Of a DNA stretch of 5,512 nt, positions 4,046-5,512 are shown in pieces. The DNA lies in NCBI GenBank assembly GCA_035557095.1, contig DATMEB010000072.1:1-5512 (forward strand), written 5' to 3'. The stretch is from JALZDI01 sp035557095 (GTDB taxonomy: Bacteria > Actinomycetota > Actinomycetes > Propionibacteriales > Nocardioidaceae). The notes below the pieces were generated by a model. That model was not told the DNA's origin. It ran no database searches and saw nothing but the letters and a program-made list of their open reading frames with translations. Each line of letters begins with the position of its first letter. Position 1 is the first letter of the stretch. The translations under genes and the position numbers were made by a program.

Positions 4046-5461
4046 ATGGCAACATCAAATCCGACACGCGCACTTGCCGAACTTGTAACGAACTTCCCGG
4101 CCGAACGGCTTCCGGCGGCCGTTCGCGAGCAAACCGCCATCGTGATCCTAGACACCCTCGCCAGTGCGATGGCGGGGCAGGATGCCGACGAGTCGGCCCG
4201 CGTGGTCGACGCCGCGCACGCGGTCTATGGCGGCGGCGACAGCACGATGCTCAACGGCGACACCGGATCCCAGGCCGCGGCCACCATGGTCAACGCCTAT
4301 CTGACCACCGCGGTCACCGTTTGCGACATCCACTACCCGACCGTCTGCCACGTCACGCCCGAGGTCGTGCCGCCCGCACTGGCGGTCGCCGAGCAGCGTG
4401 GCAGCTCCGGCGCCGAGCTGCTGCACGCGGTGGCGATGGGGCTGGAGGTCACCACGCGGATCGGTGTCGCGCTGAACTACCAGGCCTTCCGGGATCGTGG
4501 CTTCCACTCCCCCGGGATCACCGGTCCGTTCGGTGGCGCCACGTCCGCGGGTCTGCTGGCAGGCCTGGACGGGAGCCAGCTGACGCACGCCTACGGGATC
4601 GCGGCCAGCCAGGCGTCCGGAACCTGGGCGCAGCTGGGCAGTCCGACCATCAAGTTCCAGCAGGCGCACGGGGCGATGTCGGGGCTGCTGGCCGCGACGC
4701 TCGCCGGCCGGTCGTTCACGGCGACCGAGGACGGCCTCGGCGCGGCTGACGGCGGGCTGTTCAGCTCCTACTCCGACGGCGGCGATCCGGACGCACTGCT
4801 GGCCGACTTCGGCTCACGCTGGGAGATGCTGCGCATCTCGTTGCGCCCGTCCCCCGCCGCCGCGTACCTGCAGGGCGTGGTGACCGCCATGCTCGCCCTC
4901 GTCCGCGAGCACGACGTGCGGCCGGAGTCGGTCGCCACGATCCGGTTGGGACTGTCGGACACCGGCTACGCGCTGCACGGAGAGCTCTCGCCGAAGGACC
5001 GCTTCCAGGCCAGGCTCTCCGCCCGCTACGTCGCGGCGGTCGTGCTGCACGACCGGCAGTGCTGGCTCGAACAGTTCACCGCGCAGCGCTTCGCCGACGA
5101 CGAGCTCATCCGGTTCGCCAGGGAACGGGTCACCACCATCGAGGACCCGGAGGTCAAGGCCGGTGGCGCGACCGTCGAGGTGCGTCTGGTCGACGGCGAG
5201 ACGCTCAGCATGACGGCCGCGGTGCCCAAGGGCGACCCGGACGACCCGCTGAGCTTCGACGAGGTCGCGGAGAAGTTCTGGATGAGCGCCGCCGGCAAGC
5301 TGCCCGCCGCCGTGTGCGAGCAGACGGTGGCCGCCATGCGCGAGCTGGGCTCGGTCGGCGATGTCCGGTCGCTGCTCATGCCGCTACGCAACGGACACGG
5401 AGGTCACGATGAGCGAGCCAGTGGGTTATTGGACGGCCGGGTCGCGGGGGCGAAGCTCTGA
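4046..5461 (+). CDS. MmgE/PrpD family protein (dehydratase or decarboxylase)
   Basis: A 471-residue protein of the MmgE/PrpD family (2-methylcitrate dehydratase, cis-aconitate decarboxylase and relatives), cytoplasmic enzymes acting on tricarboxylate-like acids. The helical N-terminal domain spans about 5-260 and the C-terminal domain about 262-447. Family landmarks: D94-I-H96, H102 before T-P-E-V-V-P-P-A-L, G152-F-H154 with G160-P-F-G-G-A, T201-I-K203, the R323-L-S-A-R-Y328-V-A segment, and P401-L-S-F-D-E-V-A-E-K-F. By my recollection of cis-aconitate decarboxylase, D94, H102, H154, K203 and Y328 fall at its active-site positions, but its second Lys is replaced by R267 here. Start: ATG 4046 with GGTGAAG at 4037-4043; a TTG at 4031 would add five residues without a binding site. 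The last 24 residues lie beyond the normal family end, overlap the next gene by 53 bases, and include a TTA codon. Which substrate it uses cannot be told. Confidence 0.88.
   Translation: MATSNPTRALAELVTNFPAERLPAAVREQTAIVILDTLASAMAGQDADESARVVDAAHAVYGGGDSTMLNGDTGSQAAATMVNAYLTTAVTVCDIHYPTVCHVTPEVVPPALAVAEQRGSSGAELLHAVAMGLEVTTRIGVALNYQAFRDRGFHSPGITGPFGGATSAGLLAGLDGSQLTHAYGIAASQASGTWAQLGSPTIKFQQAHGAMSGLLAATLAGRSFTATEDGLGAADGGLFSSYSDGGDPDALLADFGSRWEMLRISLRPSPAAAYLQGVVTAMLALVREHDVRPESVATIRLGLSDTGYALHGELSPKDRFQARLSARYVAAVVLHDRQCWLEQFTAQRFADDELIRFARERVTTIEDPEVKAGGATVEVRLVDGETLSMTAAVPKGDPDDPLSFDEVAEKFWMSAAGKLPAAVCEQTVAAMRELGSVGDVRSLLMPLRNGHGGHDERASGLLDGRVAGAKL
5399..5403 (+). promoter_or_regulatory. 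Ribosome binding site of aldehyde dehydrogenase gene
   Basis: GGAGG, five bases before ATG 5409, lies inside the coding sequence of the MmgE/PrpD gene and supports translation of the overlapping downstream gene. Confidence 0.7.
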
Positions 5462-5512
5462 CCTCGTCGAGGTGATCCATCCGTACGACGGCCGGGTGGT
5501 CGCGACGGTGTG
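5409..5512 (+). CDS. Aldehyde dehydrogenase family protein, partial (N-terminus only)
   Basis: Only the first 34 codons lie in the window. The translation ends with E21-V-I-H-P-Y-D-G-R-V-V-A-T-V, the typical opening of NAD(P)-dependent aldehyde dehydrogenases (a V-x-x-P-Y-D-G-x-x-V-A-x-V strand pair), preceded by a short variable leader with G-Y-W-T-A-G. No catalytic residues are visible. ATG 5409 is preceded by GGAGG at 5399-5403, and the gene begins 53 bases before the MmgE/PrpD stop in another frame, so it is the second gene of that operon. It would oxidise an aldehyde or semialdehyde produced by the pathway. The call rests on this short motif and on gene context. Confidence 0.7.
   Translation, partial: MSEPVGYWTAGSRGRSSDLVEVIHPYDGRVVATV

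Overview
The window is GC-rich throughout, with G or C in most third codon positions, GTG starts with AGGAGG-type ribosome binding sites, and tightly packed genes. This suggests a high-GC actinobacterium. The exact genus cannot be read from the sequence; the order Pseudonocardiales is a reasonable guess and no more. There are no RNA genes, insertion sequences, CRISPR arrays or clear intrinsic terminators.

Layout, left to right. (1) Positions 1-1389 hold a two-gene operon on the minus strand: a decarboxylase-like protein of the 4,5-dihydroxyphthalate decarboxylase (Pht5) family (439-1389), then the N-terminal 142 codons of a LigJ-like amidohydrolase-fold hydratase (1-426, cut by the window edge). 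(2) A 147-base divergent promoter region follows (1390-1536). (3) Positions 1537-3166 hold a plus-strand pair: a cyclase/kynurenine formamidase family hydrolase, then a protein of the phosphosulfolactate synthase (ComA) fold family. (4) An IclR-family regulator lies on the minus strand (3163-3945), tail to tail with the ComA-like gene so that their stop codons overlap in one CTAG. (5) A second divergent region (3946-4045) separates the regulator from (6) a plus-strand MmgE/PrpD family gene (4046-5461), which overlaps by 53 bases the start of an aldehyde dehydrogenase (5409 to the window edge).

Taken together this looks like a catabolic gene cluster for an unidentified carboxylated compound. 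It encodes a decarboxylase, a hydratase, a metal-dependent ring-opening or amide hydrolase, a PEP/TIM-barrel enzyme, a dehydratase or decarboxylase of the PrpD family and an aldehyde oxidising enzyme, probably under the local IclR regulator. The Pht5-like plus LigJ-like pair points toward chemistry like protocatechuate 4,5-cleavage, but no ring-cleavage dioxygenase is visible here, so the substrate is open.

The strongest non-coding signal is an exact 12-base match shared by the two divergent intergenic regions (1484-1495 and 4002-4013), extending to 16 of 19 bases. In the first region it lies exactly midway between the two best -10 candidates for the divergent transcripts. It is a good candidate for the binding site that ties all three transcription units to the IclR regulator. 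The other points of interest are a ComA-fold enzyme outside any coenzyme M context, a cyclase lacking the last His of its metal motif, a Lys-to-Arg change in the PrpD-like active-site region, and an unusual C-terminal tail on the PrpD-like protein.
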